This document shows, piece after piece, positions 49,839 through 60,802 of a stretch of 64,000 nt of DNA. A program made the position numbers and the translations under genes. The stretch spans positions 2,450,645-2,514,644 of the forward strand of contig CP022114.1 in NCBI GenBank assembly GCA_002211745.1, read 5' to 3'. The notes below the pieces were generated by a model. The model made no database searches. It saw only the letters and a program-made list of their open reading frames with translations, and was not told where the DNA came from. The first letter of the stretch is position 1, and each line of letters opens with the position of its first letter. Source of the stretch: Kluyvera genomosp. 3 (GTDB lineage Bacteria > Pseudomonadota > Gammaproteobacteria > Enterobacterales > Enterobacteriaceae).

Positions 49839-51222
49839 ATGCCAAGCAATGAGAAAGATAATCATTACCTTTTAAAAGAATGGAAACCGGAAAATCCTGC
49901 CTTCTGGGAAAATAAAGGTAAATCAATCGCAAGGCGAAATCTGTGGATTTCCGTGGCCTGCTTATTACTCGCGTTCTGCGTCTGGATGTTATTTAGCGCA
50001 GTGGCGGTCAATCTCAATAAAGTCGGTTTTAATTTTACAACTGACCAACTCTTTTTATTAACCGCACTGCCTTCTCTCTCTGGTGCTATTTTGCGTGCGC
50101 CCTACTCCTTTATGGTACCTATATTTGGAGGGCGCTATTGGACGGTATTAAGCACGGTTATCCTTGTTATTCCGTGTATTTGGTTAGGTATCGCCATTCA
50201 GGACACCGCTACTCCATTCTGGGTATTTATCATCATCGCTCTGCTGTGCGGTTTTGCTGGCGCTAACTTTGCCTCGAGCATGGGTAACATCAGTTTCTTC
50301 TTCCCTAAAGCCAAACAGGGCAGCGCGCTGGGGTCAACGGAGGTCTTGGCAACCTTGGCGTTAGCGTGATGCAGATGGTTGCCCCGGCGGTCATTTTTCT
50401 GCCCATGTTTGCGTTTATCGGCATTCACGGCGTCACGCAGGAAGACGGTTCGACGCTGGCGCTCAGCAACGCCGCGTTAATCTGGGTGCCGCTCCTCGTG
50501 ATTGCCACGCTCGCCGCCTGGTTTGGTATGAACGATATTGCCAGTTCCAAAGCCTCGGTGCGCGAACAGCTGCCGGTGCTTAAACGTCCACATATGTGGC
50601 TGCTGAGCCTGCTTTATCTCGCCACCTTCGGCTCGTTTATCGGTTTCTCGGCAGGGTTTGCCATGCTGGCAAAAACCCAGTTCCCCGACGTTAACATCCT
50701 CAAACTCGCCTTCTTCGGGCCGTTTATCGGCGCGCTGGCGCGTTCGTTTGGCGGGGTGATCTCCGACCGACTCGGCGGCGTCAAGGTCACGCTGGTGAAC
50801 TTCATTCTGATGGCGCTGTTCTCCGGCCTGCTGTTCCTGACCTTACCGGGCAGCGGTTCCGGCAGCTTCCTTGCCTTCTACGTGGTGTTTATGGGGCTGT
50901 TCCTCACCGCCGGTCTGGGCAGCGGTTCAACTTTCCAGATGATCGCCGTCATCTTCCGTCAAATCACCATCGACAGCGTGAAAAAGCGCGGCGGCACCGA
51001 CGAGCAGGCCCAACATGAAGCGGTGACCGACACCGCCGCCGCCCTGGGTTTATCTCCGCCATTGGCGCGATCGGCGGCTTTTTCATTCCGAAAGCGTTCG
51101 GCACCTCGCTCGCCATGACCGGTTCGCCGGTTGGCGCCATGAAAGTGTTCTTTGTCTTTTACGTCGTCTGCGTACTGGTGACCTGGCTGGTCTATGGCCG
51201 CCGCAAACCGACGTCCAAATAA
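49839..51222 (+). CDS. narU: Nitrate/nitrite transporter NarU, two frameshifts
   Basis: NNP-family MFS transporter of about 462 residues: LLALPSLSGAILRAPYSF-like helix (TALPSLSGAILRAPYSF), the nitrate signature GFAGANFASSMGNISFFFP, MLAKTQFPDVNILKLAFFGP and GGFFIPKAFGTSLAMTGSPV. ATG 49839 follows GAGGGTATT. Base losses near 50337 (GGGGTCAACGGAGG) and 51048. It feeds nitrate to the nitrate reductase encoded next, 58 bp downstream, as in E. coli and Salmonella. Confidence 0.93.
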
Positions 51223-51280
51223 ACATAAAAATGTGAGCAGTGTAACCACGGGGCGCAATCCCCCGTCAGGAGAAAATGTC

Positions 51281-54200
51281 ATGAGCAAACTACTGGATCG
51301 CTTTCGCTACTTTAAGCAGAAAGGCGAGACCTTTGCCAATGGTCACGGACAGGTCTATGACAATAACCGTGATTGGGAGGATAGCTACCGTCAGCGCTGG
51401 CAGTTCGACAAAATCGTCCGCTCGACGCACGGTGTGAACTGTACAGGCTCATGCAGTTGGAAGATTTATGTCAAAAATGGCCTGGTGACCTGGGAAACCC
51501 AGCAAACCGACTACCCGCGAACCCGCCCCGACATGCCCAACCATGAGCCCCGCGGCTGCCCCCGCGGCGCAAGCTACTCCTGGTATCTCTACAGCGCTAA
51601 CCGCCTGAAATATCCGCTGGCGCGCAAGAAGTTGATTGAACTGTGGCGCGAGGCGCTGGCGCAGCAAACCGATCCGGTGCTGGCCTGGGACAGCATCATG
51701 CAAAGCCCAGAGAAAACCCGTCGCTACAAAGAGGCGCGCGGAAAAGGCGGATTTGTCCGTTCGTCGTGGAAAGAGCTGAACCAGCTGATCGCTGCCGCTA
51801 ACGTCTGGACTATCAAAAACTACGGCCCCGACCGCGTGGCGGGCTTCTCGCCCATTCCGGCGATGTCGATGGTCTCTTACGCCGCGGGACTCGCTACCTG
51901 TCGCTGATCGGCGGAACCTGCCTGAGCTTCTACGACTGGTACTGCGACCTGCCTCCGGCTTCGCCGATGACCTGGGGCGAGCAGACCGACGTACCGGAAT
52001 CCGCCGACTGGTACAACTCCAGCTATATCATCGCCTGGGCTCTAACGTCCCACAAACTCGCACCCCGGACGCCCACTTCTTCACTGAAGTTCGCTACAAG
52101 GGAACCAAAACCATCGCCATTACCCCGACTTCTCGGAAGTGGCCAAACTCAGCGATCAGTGGCTGGCGCCGAAACAGGGTACCGACAGCGCGCTGGCGAT
52201 GGCGATGGGGCACGTGATCCTCAAAGCATTCCACCTGGATAATCCGAGCGATTATTTTATCAACTACTGCCGCCGCTATACCGACATGCCGATGCTGGTG
52301 ATGCTCGATAGCCGGGAAGATGGTTCATACGTCGCGGGCCGAATGCTGCGCGCCGCCGACCTGGTCGATGGCCTCGGCGAGAACAATAACCCGGAGTGGA
52401 AAACCGTTGCCTACAACAGCGATGGCGAACTGGTGGTACCAAACGGGTCCATCGGCTTCCGCTGGGGTGAAAAAGGGAAATGGAACCTCGAATCACAGGC
52501 ATCCGGTAAAGAGACCGAGCTGACGCTTTCTCTGCTCGATAGTCGCGACACGGTGGCGGGCGTGGCCTTCCCCTACTTTGGCGGCAACGAAAACCCGCAC
52601 TTCCGCAGCGTAAAACAGGATCCCATCCTGGTGCGCAAGATGCCGGCAAAAGAACTCACCCTCGCCGACGGCAGCCGTCGCCTGGTGGTCAGTATTTATG
52701 ACCTGACGCTGGCCAACTACGGGCTCGATCGCGGCCTGGACGACAATCTGGCGGCCAAAAGCTTTGACGAACTGAAAGCCTATACCCCTGCCTGGGCCGA
52801 ACAGATCACCGGCGTGTCGCGGCAGAACATCGAAAAAATCGCCCTCGAATTCGCCGATACGGCGCATAAAACGCATGGCCGTTCGATGATTATTCTCGGT
52901 GCCGGGGTGAACCACTGGTACCACATGGACATGAACTACCGCGGCATGATCAACATGCTGGTGTTCTGCGGCTGTATTGGCAAAAGCGGCGGCGGCTGGG
53001 CGCACTACGTCGGCCAGGAGAAACTGCGGCCGCAAACCGGCTGGCTGCCGCTGGCCTTCGCGCTGGACTGGAACCGTCCACCGCGCCAGATGAACAGCAC
53101 CTCTTATTTCTACAATCACGCCAGCCAGTGGCGCTACGAGAAGCTGACCGCGAAGGAGCTGCTCTCACCGCTGGCCGACCCGACGAAATATAGCGGTCAC
53201 CTGATCGACTTTAACGTGCGCGCCGAGCGCATGGGCTGGCTGCCCTCCGCCCCGCAGCTCAATCTCAATCCGCTGTCACTGAAAGCGAAAGCCGACGCGG
53301 CCGGGATGACGCCGCAGGACTATACCGTACAAGGACTGAAGTCCGGAGAGATCCGCATGGCCTGCGAGCAGCCGGACAGCGGGAAGAACCACCCGCGCAA
53401 TATGTTTATCTGGCGCTCAAACCTGCTGGGCTCCTCCGGTAAAGGTCATGAATATATGCTGAAGTACCTGCTGGGGCAGATAGCGGTATTCAGAGTGAGG
53501 AATTTGGCTCCGCAGAGGACGTGAAACCGGAAGAAGTGGAATGGCAGACCGCCGCGATTGAAGGCAAGCTCGATCTGCTGGTGACCCTCGATTTCCGCAT
53601 GTCCAGCACCTGTTTGTTCTCCGATATCGTCCTGCCAACCGCCACCTGGTACGAAAAAGACGATATGAACACCTCGGATATGCACCCGTTTATCCACCCG
53701 CTCTCCGCCGCCGTCGACCCGGCGTGGGAATCGAAAAGCGACTGGGAAATCTACAAAGGCATCGCCAAATCGTTCTCCGAAATCTGCCAGGGACATCTGG
53801 GTACGGAAACCGACGTCGTACTGCAACCCCTACAACACGACTCCCCCGCCGAACTGGCGCAGCCGTTCGCGATTCAGGACTGGCGCAAAGGCGAATGCGA
53901 TCTCATTCCGGGTAAGACCGCGCCAAATATTATCGCCGTGGAGCGCGATTATCCGGCCACCTACGAACGCTTTACCTCGCTCGGCCCGTTGATGGACAAG
54001 CTAGGTAACGGCGGCAAAGGCATCGGCTGGAAAACGCAAACCGAGGTCGACTTCCTCGGCAAGCTTAACTACGTCAAGCAGCAGGGGCCGGCGAAAGGCC
54101 GCCCCTGTATCGAGACGGCAATTGACGCTTCAGAAGTGATCCTCGCCCTCGCCCCGGAAACCAACGGGCAGGTTGCGGTGAAGGCCTGGCAGGCGCTGAG

Positions 54201-55017
54201 TGAATTTACCGGCCGCGACCACACCCACCTGGCAACCAACAAAGAGGACGAAAAAATCCGCTTCCGCGATATTCAGGCGCAACCGCGCAAGATTATCTCC
54301 AGCCCCACCTGGTCTGGTCTGGAAGACGAGCACGTCTCTTACAATGCGGGCTATACCAACGTTCACGAACTGATCCCGTGGCGCACCGTCTCCGGGCGTC
54401 AGTCGCTGTATCAGGATCATCCGTGGATGCGCGACTTCGGTGAAAGTCTGGTGGCCTATCGCCCGCCGATTGACACCCGCAGCGTGAGCCAGATGAACGC
54501 TATTCCGCCGAATGGGTTCCCGGAAAAAGCGCTCAACTTCCTGACGCCACACCAAAAATGGGGCATCCACTCCACCTACAGCGAAAACCTGCTGATGCTG
54601 ACGCTGTCGCGCGGCGGGCCAATCGTCTGGCTAAGTGAAACCGATGCTAAAGAGCTGGGGATCGCCGACAACGACTGGATTGAGGCATTTAACGCCAACG
54701 GCGCGCTCACCGCCCGTGCGGTGGTCAGCCAGCGCGTGCCGCCGGGCATGACCATGATGTATCACGCCCAGGAGCGCCTGATGAATATTCCCGGCTCGGA
54801 AGTGACCGGGCGGCGCGGCGGGATCCACAACTCGGTAACCCGTATTTGCCCGAAACCTACCCATATGATCGGCGGCTATGCGCAACTGGCCTGGGGCTTT
54901 AACTACTACGGAACGGTCGGTTCGAACCGTGATGAGTTCATTATGATTCGCAAAATGAAAAACATTAATTGGCTGGATGATGAAGGCAATGATCAGGTAC
55001 AGGAGGCGGCAAAATGA
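51281..55017 (+). CDS. narZ: Nitrate reductase 2 alpha subunit NarZ, about four base losses
   Basis: Molybdenum catalytic subunit of about 1,246 residues. [20 protein letters not shown] carries the [4Fe-4S] His/Cys ligands; [19 protein letters not shown] contains the aspartate that binds molybdenum; ending [22 protein letters not shown] 51281 follows AGGAG. The span of 3,737 is four short of the family length, fitting breaks near 51885, 52042, 52110 and 53478. Reduces nitrate at the cytoplasmic face; overlap of four bases with narY. Confidence 0.95.
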
Positions 55018-56540
55018 AGATTCGCTCACAGGTTGGGATGGTGTTAAACCTCGATAAATGCATTGGCTGCCACACCTGCTCAGTGACCTGTAAGAACGTC
55101 TGGAGCAGCCGCGAAGGCATGGAGTACGCGTGGTTCAACAACGTCGAAACCAAGCCTGGCATCGGTTTCCCGAAAGACTGGGAAAACCAGGAAAAATGGC
55201 AAGGCGGCTGGGTACGCGGCATCAGCGGTAAACTGACGCCGCGCATGGGCGGACGCGTCGGCGTGCTGGCAAAAATCTTCGCTAACCCGCTGATCCCGGG
55301 CATCGACGACTATTATGAGCCGTTCACCTACGATTATCAGCATCTGCATAACGCGCCGGAAGGCAAAAACCTGCCGACCGCCCGCCCACGATCGCTGATC
55401 AGCGGCCAGCGGATGAACAAGATTGAATGGGGGCCGAACTGGGAGGAACTGCTCGGCGGCGAATTCGAAAAACGCGCCCACGACCACAACTTCCAGGAAA
55501 TGCAAAAGGAGATGTACGGCCAGTTCGAAAATACCTTCATGATGTACCTGCCGCGCCTGTGCGAACACTGCCTCAACCCAAGCTGTGTCGCCACCTGCCC
55601 GAGCGGCGCTATCTACAAGCGTGAAGAAGACGGCATTGTCCTGATTGATCAGGACAAGTGCCGCGGCTGGCGCATGTGCATCAGCGGTTGCCCGTACAAA
55701 AAAATCTACTTCAACTGGAAAAGCGGTAAATCAGAAAAATGCATCTTCTGCTATCCGCGTATTGAGTCCGGCCAGCCGACCGTGTGCTCGGAAACCTGCG
55801 TCGGCCGTATCCGCTACCTCGGCGTGCTGTTGTACGACGCAGACCGCATTGAAGAAGCGGCCAGCACCGAGAAAGAGACCGATCTTTACGAGCGCCAGTG
55901 CGACGTGTTCCTCGACCCGAATGACCCGGCCGTCATTGAGGAAGCCCTGAAACAGGGTATCACGCAGAACACGATTGATGCCGCCCAGCGTTCGCCGGTC
56001 TACAAAATGGCGATGGACTGGAAGCTGGCGCTGCCGCTGCATCCGGAGTATCGCACGCTGCCGATGGTCTGGTACGTCCCGCCGTTGTCACCGATTCAGT
56101 CGGTCGCCGACGCGGGCGGCCTGCCGAAAACCGATAGCATCCTGCCCGCGGTGGAAAGCCTGCGCATTCCGGTACAGTACCTGGCGAATATGCTCAGCGC
56201 CGGCGATACCGGCCCGGTACTGCGCGCCCTGAAACGTATGATGGCGATGCGCCACTATAAGCGTTCGCAGACCGTAGAAGGCGTGACCGACACCCGAGCC
56301 ATTGAGGAAGTGGGCCTCAGCGTGGAACAGGTCGAAGAGATGTATCGCTACCTGGCGATCGCCAACTACGAAGATCGCTTCGTGATCCCCACCAGCCACC
56401 GTGAAATGGCGGAAGACGCCTTCCCGGAACGCAACGGATGCGGCTTCACCTTCGGCGACGGCTGCCACGGGTCAGACACCAAGTTCAACCTGTTTAACAG
56501 CCACCGTATCGACGCCATTAACATCGGGGAGAAAGACTAA
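55014..56540 (+). CDS. narY: Nitrate reductase 2 beta subunit NarY
   Basis: Electron-transfer subunit, complete at 508 residues. Cysteine clusters CIGCHTCSVTCKNVW, CEHCLNPSCVATCPSGA, CRGWRMCISGCPYKK (Trp in place of one Cys, giving the [3Fe-4S] cluster) and CIFCYPRIESGQPTVC. ATG overlaps the narZ stop (ATGA), the stop overlaps narW (TAATG). No frame break. Confidence 0.96.
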   Translation: MKIRSQVGMVLNLDKCIGCHTCSVTCKNVWSSREGMEYAWFNNVETKPGIGFPKDWENQEKWQGGWVRGISGKLTPRMGGRVGVLAKIFANPLIPGIDDYYEPFTYDYQHLHNAPEGKNLPTARPRSLISGQRMNKIEWGPNWEELLGGEFEKRAHDHNFQEMQKEMYGQFENTFMMYLPRLCEHCLNPSCVATCPSGAIYKREEDGIVLIDQDKCRGWRMCISGCPYKKIYFNWKSGKSEKCIFCYPRIESGQPTVCSETCVGRIRYLGVLLYDADRIEEAASTEKETDLYERQCDVFLDPNDPAVIEEALKQGITQNTIDAAQRSPVYKMAMDWKLALPLHPEYRTLPMVWYVPPLSPIQSVADAGGLPKTDSILPAVESLRIPVQYLANMLSAGDTGPVLRALKRMMAMRHYKRSQTVEGVTDTRAIEEVGLSVEQVEEMYRYLAIANYEDRFVIPTSHREMAEDAFPERNGCGFTFGDGCHGSDTKFNLFNSHRIDAINIGEKD

Positions 56541-57235
56541 TGCGGATCCTGAAAATCATCGGGCTGCTGCTGGACTACCCCGATGAACTCAGTTGGGACA
56601 ACAAGGACGAGCTTTTTGCCCTGATTGACAGCGATGCCCCGGCGCTGCGCCCGTTCCTGGAACAGCACCTGGCGGTCTCGCTGCTCGATAAGCAGGCCGA
56701 ATGGTGTGAGATTTTTGAGCGCGGGCGTGCGACCTCGCTGCTGCTGTTCGAACATGTTCATGCCGAATCGCGTGACCGCGGCCAGGCGATGGTTGAGCTG
56801 ATGGCGCAATATGAACAGGTGGGTCTACAGCTCAACTGCCGCGAGCTGCCTGACTATCTGCCGCTCTATCTGGAGTACCTCAGCATTCTGCCGCAGGCTC
56901 AGGCACAGGAAGGCCTGCAAAACGTGGCGCCGATTCTGGCGCTGATTGGCGGTCGGCTGAAACAGCGTCAGGCGCCGTGGTATCAGCTGTTCGATACCCT
57001 GCTGACGCTGGCCAATACCTCACTATCAAGTGACAGTGTCACAAAACAGGTGGCGGGCGAAGCGCGAGACGATACCCGCCAGGCGCTGGATGCGGTCTGG
57101 GAAGAGGAACAGGTGAAGTTTATCGAAGATAACGCCACCGCCTGCGACAGTTCTCCGCTGCAGAGCTATCAACGACGCTTTAGCCAGGACGTGGCGCCAC
57201 AGTATGTGGACGTCCGTATGGGAGGCCCGAAATGA
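56540..57235 (+). CDS. narW: Nitrate reductase 2 assembly chaperone NarW
   Basis: Cytoplasmic NarJ-type chaperone for molybdenum cofactor insertion into NarZ, complete at 231 residues. [40 protein letters not shown] and [14 protein letters not shown] are family hallmarks. Coupled by overlapping codons to narY and narV. No frame break. Confidence 0.95.
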   Translation: MRILKIIGLLLDYPDELSWDNKDELFALIDSDAPALRPFLEQHLAVSLLDKQAEWCEIFERGRATSLLLFEHVHAESRDRGQAMVELMAQYEQVGLQLNCRELPDYLPLYLEYLSILPQAQAQEGLQNVAPILALIGGRLKQRQAPWYQLFDTLLTLANTSLSSDSVTKQVAGEARDDTRQALDAVWEEEQVKFIEDNATACDSSPLQSYQRRFSQDVAPQYVDVRMGGPK

Positions 57236-57912
57236 TACAGTACCTTAACGTCTTTTTTTACGACATCTACCCTTACCTCTGCGGCACGGTGTTCCTGCTG
57301 GGCAGTTGGCTGCGCTACGACTATGGTCAGTACACCTGGCGCGCCTCCTCCAGCCAGATGCTCGACAAACGCGGAATGGTGATTTGGTCAAACCTGTTCC
57401 ATGTCGGCATCCTCGGCATCTTCTTCGGCCACTTCTTCGGCATGCTGACCCCGCACTGGGTGTATGAATCCTGGCTGCCGCTGTCGCAAAAACAGCTGAT
57501 GGCGATGATTCTCGGCGGAGCCTGTGGGGTGATGACGCTGGTCGGCGGCGCTGGCTTGCTGATTCGCCGTCTGTTTAACCCACGCATTCGCGCCACCTCG
57601 TCAACCGCGGATATTCTGATCCTCAGCATTCTGCTAATCCAGTGCTGCCTCGGCCTGACCACCATTCCGTTCTCCGCGCAGCATCCGGACGGCAGCGAAA
57701 TGCTGAAACTGGTCGACTGGGCGCAGGCAGTGGTCACCTTCCACGGCGGCGCCTCCGCGCACCTGGACGGCGTAGCCTGGGTCTACCGCGTGCATCTGGT
57801 ACTCGGCATGACCATCTTCCTGCTGTTCCCGTTCACCCGCCTGGTGCACGTCTGGAGCGCGCCGGTGGAATATCTGACCCGTCGTTATCAGGTGGTGCGT
57901 TCACGCCGATAG
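57232..57912 (+). CDS. narV: Nitrate reductase 2 cytochrome b subunit NarV
   Basis: Membrane subunit oxidising quinol, complete at 226 residues with five helices. [18 protein letters not shown] and [20 protein letters not shown] and [20 protein letters not shown] hold the heme-ligating histidines. Starts inside the narW stop (ATGA). Last gene of the operon, followed by a REP-like terminator. Confidence 0.95.
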   Translation: MIQYLNVFFYDIYPYLCGTVFLLGSWLRYDYGQYTWRASSSQMLDKRGMVIWSNLFHVGILGIFFGHFFGMLTPHWVYESWLPLSQKQLMAMILGGACGVMTLVGGAGLLIRRLFNPRIRATSSTADILILSILLIQCCLGLTTIPFSAQHPDGSEMLKLVDWAQAVVTFHGGASAHLDGVAWVYRVHLVLGMTIFLLFPFTRLVHVWSAPVEYLTRRYQVVRSRR

Positions 57913-57928
57913 CCTTTTCGAACCCTGT

Positions 57929-57961
57929 AACCCGGCCGAGCATCGCGACGCCGGGTTTTTT
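57929..57961. repeat. REP-like palindrome / terminator, copy 3
   Basis: AACCCGGC-CGAGCATCGCGAC-GCCGGGTT followed by a T-run, 17 bases after narV. Best T-run of the five copies, so this one should terminate transcription. Confidence 0.8.
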
Positions 57962-58113
57962 ATGCCACAAATAAAATATTAAACCTATTCTCAACCACTT
58001 TATCTTTCACCGCCACAATGCGTAATAACGCGCTATATTACGCTCGTTGAATTTATCGTAGTGTCTGACAGCACGCGGGAAATATAAATTCACCCAGCAT
58101 CGTAATTAATAAT

Positions 58114-58289
58114 CTTGTTATGGCGAGGCTCCTGAATAAACATAAGTTATCGCCCTGGTGGTATCGAGAGAGACCATCACAGGGAAATACAGGCATCCAT
58201 CGAATCAAGGTGTTGCCAAGATAACTTCTGACGGCTCAAGACCGTACAGATACGTTGTTCAGTGCTAAAACCGGGACGTAGGGATTTTT
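58114..58289 (+). promoter_or_regulatory. M-box (ykoK) magnesium riboswitch
   Basis: Conserved M-box elements in order: CTTGTTATGGCGAGGCTCC, CATAAGTTATCGCCCTGG, TATCGAGAGAGACCATCACA, GGGAAATACAGGCATCCATC, AAGGTGTTGCCAAGATAACT and CAGTGCTAAAACC. It ends about 55 bases before mgtE, a magnesium transporter gene, as expected. The expression platform is not obvious; no strong terminator follows, so control may act on translation. The rest of the 57962-58344 gap shows nothing else. Confidence 0.88.
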
Positions 58290-58344
58290 CTCAGCTTTTC
58301 CTGTTTTGTTCGCCCTATATAGAATTTCTATAGGGAACATTTTG

Positions 58345-59357
58345 ATGTCTTATATTCATGCCACTGCGCCGCACTACCCAACCGTCCCTGTAACGGGCGA
58401 TCTTATTGCAAACTACATGTCGAAAACGTTTATTTCGCTGCCGGAACCACTGAGCGTAAAAGAAGCGCGCGAGATGTTCCTGCGACAATTAAATGACGAC
58501 CATTTCCCCTGCGCCGTATTCGTGGTTTCCGGCGACAACCTGCGCGGAATATTATCGACACGCACGCTGCTCCAGGCGTCCGATGATAATCAGCCGGTCG
58601 CGCAGTTGATGACCACCACCCTATACCACGTCGGCCCGGACGATACCCGCGACGTGGCAGCGGAACTGATCGAAAAGCACCGTCTGACCCTGCTGCCGGT
58701 GATTAAAAATGGCAAGCTTATAGGCTGCCTGAATGAAAAAGAGATCGACCAGCTACTAGCGGATGAAATCACCGAAGACGCGCAGCTTCAGGGGCGACGC
58801 TGCCGCTGGAAAAACCGTATCTGGAGATTAGCCCGGTTACGCTGTGGAAAAAACGCGCCGTCTGGCTGCTGCTGCTGTTTATCGCTGAGGCCTACACCAG
58901 CACCGTTATCCAACACTTTGAAGAGGCGCTGGAATCTGCCATCGCACTGGCGTTCTTTATCCCACTGCTGATTGGCACCGGAGGCAACAGCGGCACGCAG
59001 ATAACGTCCACCCTGGTGCGCGCGATGGCGCTTGGCGAAGTGGGCCTTCGGGATCTGGGACGGATCCTGCGTAAAGAGATGTCGACGGCAATGCTGGTCG
59101 CCATCACCCTCGGCGCGGCAGGCTGCCTGCGGGCGTGGATAATGGGCATTGGCCCGGAAATTACCTTTATCGTCAGCCTGACGCTGGTGTGCGTCACTCT
59201 CTGGAGCGCGGTGGTCTCATCGGTGATCCCGCTGGTCATCAAACGCGTCGGCATCGACCCGGCGGTGGTCTCCGCACCGTTTATCGCGACGCTGATTGAC
59301 GGCACCGGGCTGATTATCTACTTCAAAATCGCCCAGCACTTCTTAGGCTTAAACTAA
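58345..59357 (+). CDS. mgtE: MgtE-type Mg2+ transporter without N domain, one frameshift
   Basis: About 337 residues: paired CBS domains (DDHFPCAVFVVSGDNLRGIL and KHRLTLLPVIKNGKLIGCLN) followed by the MgtE channel with IPLLIGTGGNSGTQ, the family signature, and a final SAPFIATLIDGTGLIIYFKI. The usual N-terminal MgtE_N helical domain is missing, giving a short form. ATG 58345 follows AGGGAAC. A base is lost near 58792. Controlled by the M-box upstream. Confidence 0.88.
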
Positions 59358-59363
59358 GCGAAC

Positions 59364-59392
59364 GCCCGGCCGAGGCATAGCCAACGCCGGGC
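59364..59392. repeat. REP-like palindrome, copy 4
   Basis: GCCCGGC-CGAGGCATAGCCAAC-GCCGGGC directly after mgtE and touching the stop codon of the convergent kinase-like gene; no T-run. Confidence 0.7.
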
Positions 59393-59912
59393 TACAGGGC
59401 GGCGATGATTTTGTTAACGATGATTTCCGGCGAGTCCATCGCAAAAACCTGAATATCTCCCAGCGCCATGTAGTCGGCAAATCGCTGGCGAAATTTCACC
59501 GCTTCTTTTTCCCGAAACAACCCAAACCCGCGTTTGAGCTGACGTTCAACGACGCTGTAACACGCGACATCGACATCCTTTGACGGCATAAGCAAAATAG
59601 AACGCCCGGACTCCCGCACACGCTGACGGTTGCGTTGAACGATATCCGGGCGAATATCGGTTGCAAGAAAACCGGAAGACAGCGCAAAAACCACATTATG
59701 ATGGCGCAGCTCAACCGATAGCGCTTCAAACAGCGCGGAGTTTTGTTCAAGATAAGCTTCATAGCCGTCAGTCTTGAGGTAATCACGAATGTTTGCCAGA
59801 CGTTCGCAAAATTGCGTATCAAGATCGACAAACGCGTAGCCCAGCCGTTCGGCCAGTCTTTCCCGACGGTGCTTTTCCCCACCCCGCCAGGGCCAATCAT
59901 ATAAAGATGCAC
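59392..59912 (-). CDS. Shikimate-kinase-like P-loop kinase, frameshifts
   Basis: About 175 residues. Walker A GPGGVGKST follows HLYMI, then LDTQFCERLANIRDYLKTDG and ELRHHNVVFALSSGFLATDI, RESGRSILLMPSKDVDVACY and RFADYMALGDIQVFAMDSPE, the pattern of AroK/AroL-type kinases, though the shikimate-binding set is not fully evident. GTG 59912 behind GGAGGG is my start; ATG 59951 is the alternative. Breaks near 59860. Not the housekeeping aroK or aroL; substrate unknown. Confidence 0.65.
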
Positions 59913-59953
59913 GCTCCCTCCATCACTCGACCAGAACAATGTCGCGAACATAG

Positions 59954-60744
59954 CTATTCAAACACAAACGTATCTCCGGTCGCCGGGGTGATAACCTCCG
60001 GTAACCACAGTTTTCCCCACGCGCCAGTGCAGTGGCAACCCATGATTTTATCGGGCTTTAACTGCTGGAGAAATTGCCTGCTCTGCCAAAGCGTGCGCGG
60101 AGAGGCGCAGCGCAAATGAAAGCCGCCAATCAGCGCATGAACGCGGTTTATCCCGGTAATTTTCTGACAGTGCTGCACAATGTTAATGATTCCACGATGT
60201 CCGCAGCCGGTAATAATCACCAGCCCGCGTTCCGACAGGTAGATCAGTACCCCTTCATCAATCACATAATCCGTTTTACCCGCGGCCACGCCATAGGCTC
60301 GGGGTGATCGACAGCAATCTCACCGGACCAGATAAAACGTTCGCTAATCGGCAACGGTGTGCGGGTGTACTCCATGTGATGACGGGTGTAATCAATATCC
60401 AGCGAGAGTTTTTTGATTTTATGGCTGCGCCCCGCAACCTTCACCGCGGCAAAGCGCTCCTGCCCAATTGTCGGGTGGCAGATGATGCGACTATTGTCCG
60501 GCAGGCAGGGAACGCCGCCGCAATGATCGTAATGACCGTGCGAAAGCACCGTCGCCGTGAGGTTATCAAGAGAAACGCCCATCAGAGCAGCATTGTGAAG
60601 GAAACTGCCATCCGGGCCAGTGTCGAACAAAACAGAGGTGGTTTCATCCTGCAGCAACAGGCTTAATCCGGCTCGGTTCCGTAACCGACTGTCGGCATCG
60701 CTGGCGAGGTGATTTTCCAGTAAAACACGAAGCGTTAATGCCAT
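59954..60744 (-). CDS. MBL-fold metallohydrolase, one frameshift
   Basis: About 263 residues. Metal motif LSHGHYDHCGG, DTGPDGSFLHNAALMGV before it, ITGCGHRGIINIVQH, and late metal histidines in HALIGGFHLRCA and GCHCTG. This order resembles the beta-ribofuranosylaminobenzene-phosphate-synthase-like MBL group of unknown role. ATG 60744 follows AGGGATGA. A break near 60290 needs one base. Confidence 0.78.
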
Positions 60745-60767
60745 GATCATTCATCCCTGAGGGTTTA

Positions 60768-60796
60768 CCCCGGCGTCGGCTATCCCTCGGCCGGGC
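60768..60796. repeat. REP-like palindrome, copy 5 (inverted)
   Basis: On the minus strand AGCCCGGC-CGAGGGATAGCCGAC-GCCGGGGT: same core as copies 1-4 in the opposite orientation, between nhoA and the MBL gene. Confidence 0.7.
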
Positions 60797-60802
60797 TACC
60801 TG

